Source: Burkholderia cepacia
GTDB taxonomy: Bacteria; Pseudomonadota; Gammaproteobacteria; Burkholderiales; Burkholderiaceae
Length of the DNA stretch: 64,000 nucleotides
Assembly (NCBI RefSeq): GCF_001039005.1
Contig: NZ_LDWR01000046.1
Location: 186,001-250,000 of the forward strand
Reading direction: 5' to 3'
Within the stretch, counting starts at the first letter, position 1; each line of letters opens with the position of its first letter. The notes under the pieces were generated by a model, which had not been told where the DNA came from, searched no databases, and was given only the letters and a program-made list of their open reading frames with translations. Shown here piece by piece: positions 63,873 through 64,000 of the stretch. The translations under genes and the position numbers were made by a program.

Positions 63873-64000
63873 ATGCGCCCCGTTCTCCGTCCGCGCGTCG
63901 ACCGGCTGCGTGTTGCTGCGCTGGCCGTCGCCGCCATGCTTGCCGCGTGCACGATCACGCCACCGCCGTCACTGCACTCGGTCCTGACGATTCCGTCGAT
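63873..64000 (+). CDS. Lipoprotein, 5' end only
   Basis: Cut by the right edge; 42 residues visible. Signal MRPVLRPRVDRLRVAALAVAAM with lipobox LAAC (Cys 26) then TITPPPSLHS. The rest is unknown, so no function is given. Start ATG 63873 fits a lipoprotein signal. Confidence 0.5.
   Translation, partial: MRPVLRPRVDRLRVAALAVAAMLAACTITPPPSLHSVLTIPS

Noticed and set aside
63589..63987. 132-aa ORF at the right end
   Set aside because: Overlaps the lipoprotein start in another frame and has random-looking composition.

Overview
The window reads as a high-GC betaproteobacterial chromosome, almost certainly Burkholderia and probably the B. cepacia complex, chromosome 1. The support is gene content and order (gyrA-serC-pheA-tyrA-aroA, ompA-ubiG-gph-ssrA, gmk-rpoZ-spoT-tRNA-Arg-greB, rph-rdgB-hemW), Burkholderia-type families (DUF4148, DUF2968, DUF2059, OmpC-like porin), a tmRNA tag ANDDTFALAA and GC-ending codons throughout. 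It is a housekeeping-rich stretch; I see no prophage, insertion sequence, CRISPR array or integrase.

Layout. 0-7.6 kb, minus strand: gyrA, a DUF2059 exported protein, serC, pheA, tyrA and the 5' part of aroA, an aromatic amino acid/serine block. 8.1-10.8 kb, plus strand: ompA, ubiG, gph and ssrA (tmRNA). 11-13.3 kb, minus strand: two small exported proteins and a ModE-like one-component regulator, divergent from the NAD-linked formate dehydrogenase operon fdsG-fdsB-fdsA-fdsD (13.4-18.7 kb; no fdsC). 18.7-29.4 kb, mixed accessory genes: FAD monooxygenase, TPR-glycosyltransferase-like protein, CitA-type transporter, DUF2968 protein, class-I glutamine amidotransferase, and a GntR regulator with an amidase. 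29.5-34.5 kb: dsbB and a purine block, xdhC-add-guaD.

34.6-43.7 kb: a yybP-ykoY manganese riboswitch in front of a UPF0016 (TMEM165/GDT1) transporter, a DUF4136 lipoprotein, pepN, fbp, tRNA-Thr, a LuxR-type regulator and an FAD monooxygenase with its DUF2783 partner. 44.0-48.9 kb: a GlsB/YeaQ membrane protein, then a minus-strand operon of DUF2946 protein, TonB-dependent receptor, BNR-repeat protein with a CxCC motif, and thioredoxin-like protein. That operon looks like a copper uptake or handling locus, with the DUF2946 gene possibly acting as a copper-sensing leader cistron. 49-54.5 kb: a periplasmic chorismate mutase, a DnaQ/GIY-YIG fusion, a cold-shock protein, a candidate antisense-strand small RNA, a porin and greB. 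54.6-62.6 kb: three identical tRNA-Arg genes, spoT, rpoZ, gmk, yicC, rph, rdgB, hemW and tRNA-Ser. The last 1.4 kb has two small hypothetical proteins and the start of a lipoprotein gene cut by the window end.

Most interesting leads: the DUF2946/TonB/BNR/thioredoxin operon with a 12-bp GC-only hairpin in its leader; an 85-nt candidate sRNA with a 5' UNCG hairpin and a T9 terminator; the ssrA -10 box built over the gph stop codon; the formate dehydrogenase operon lacking fdsC under a ModE-like regulator; and an 18-bp perfect palindrome ahead of the DUF4148 gene.
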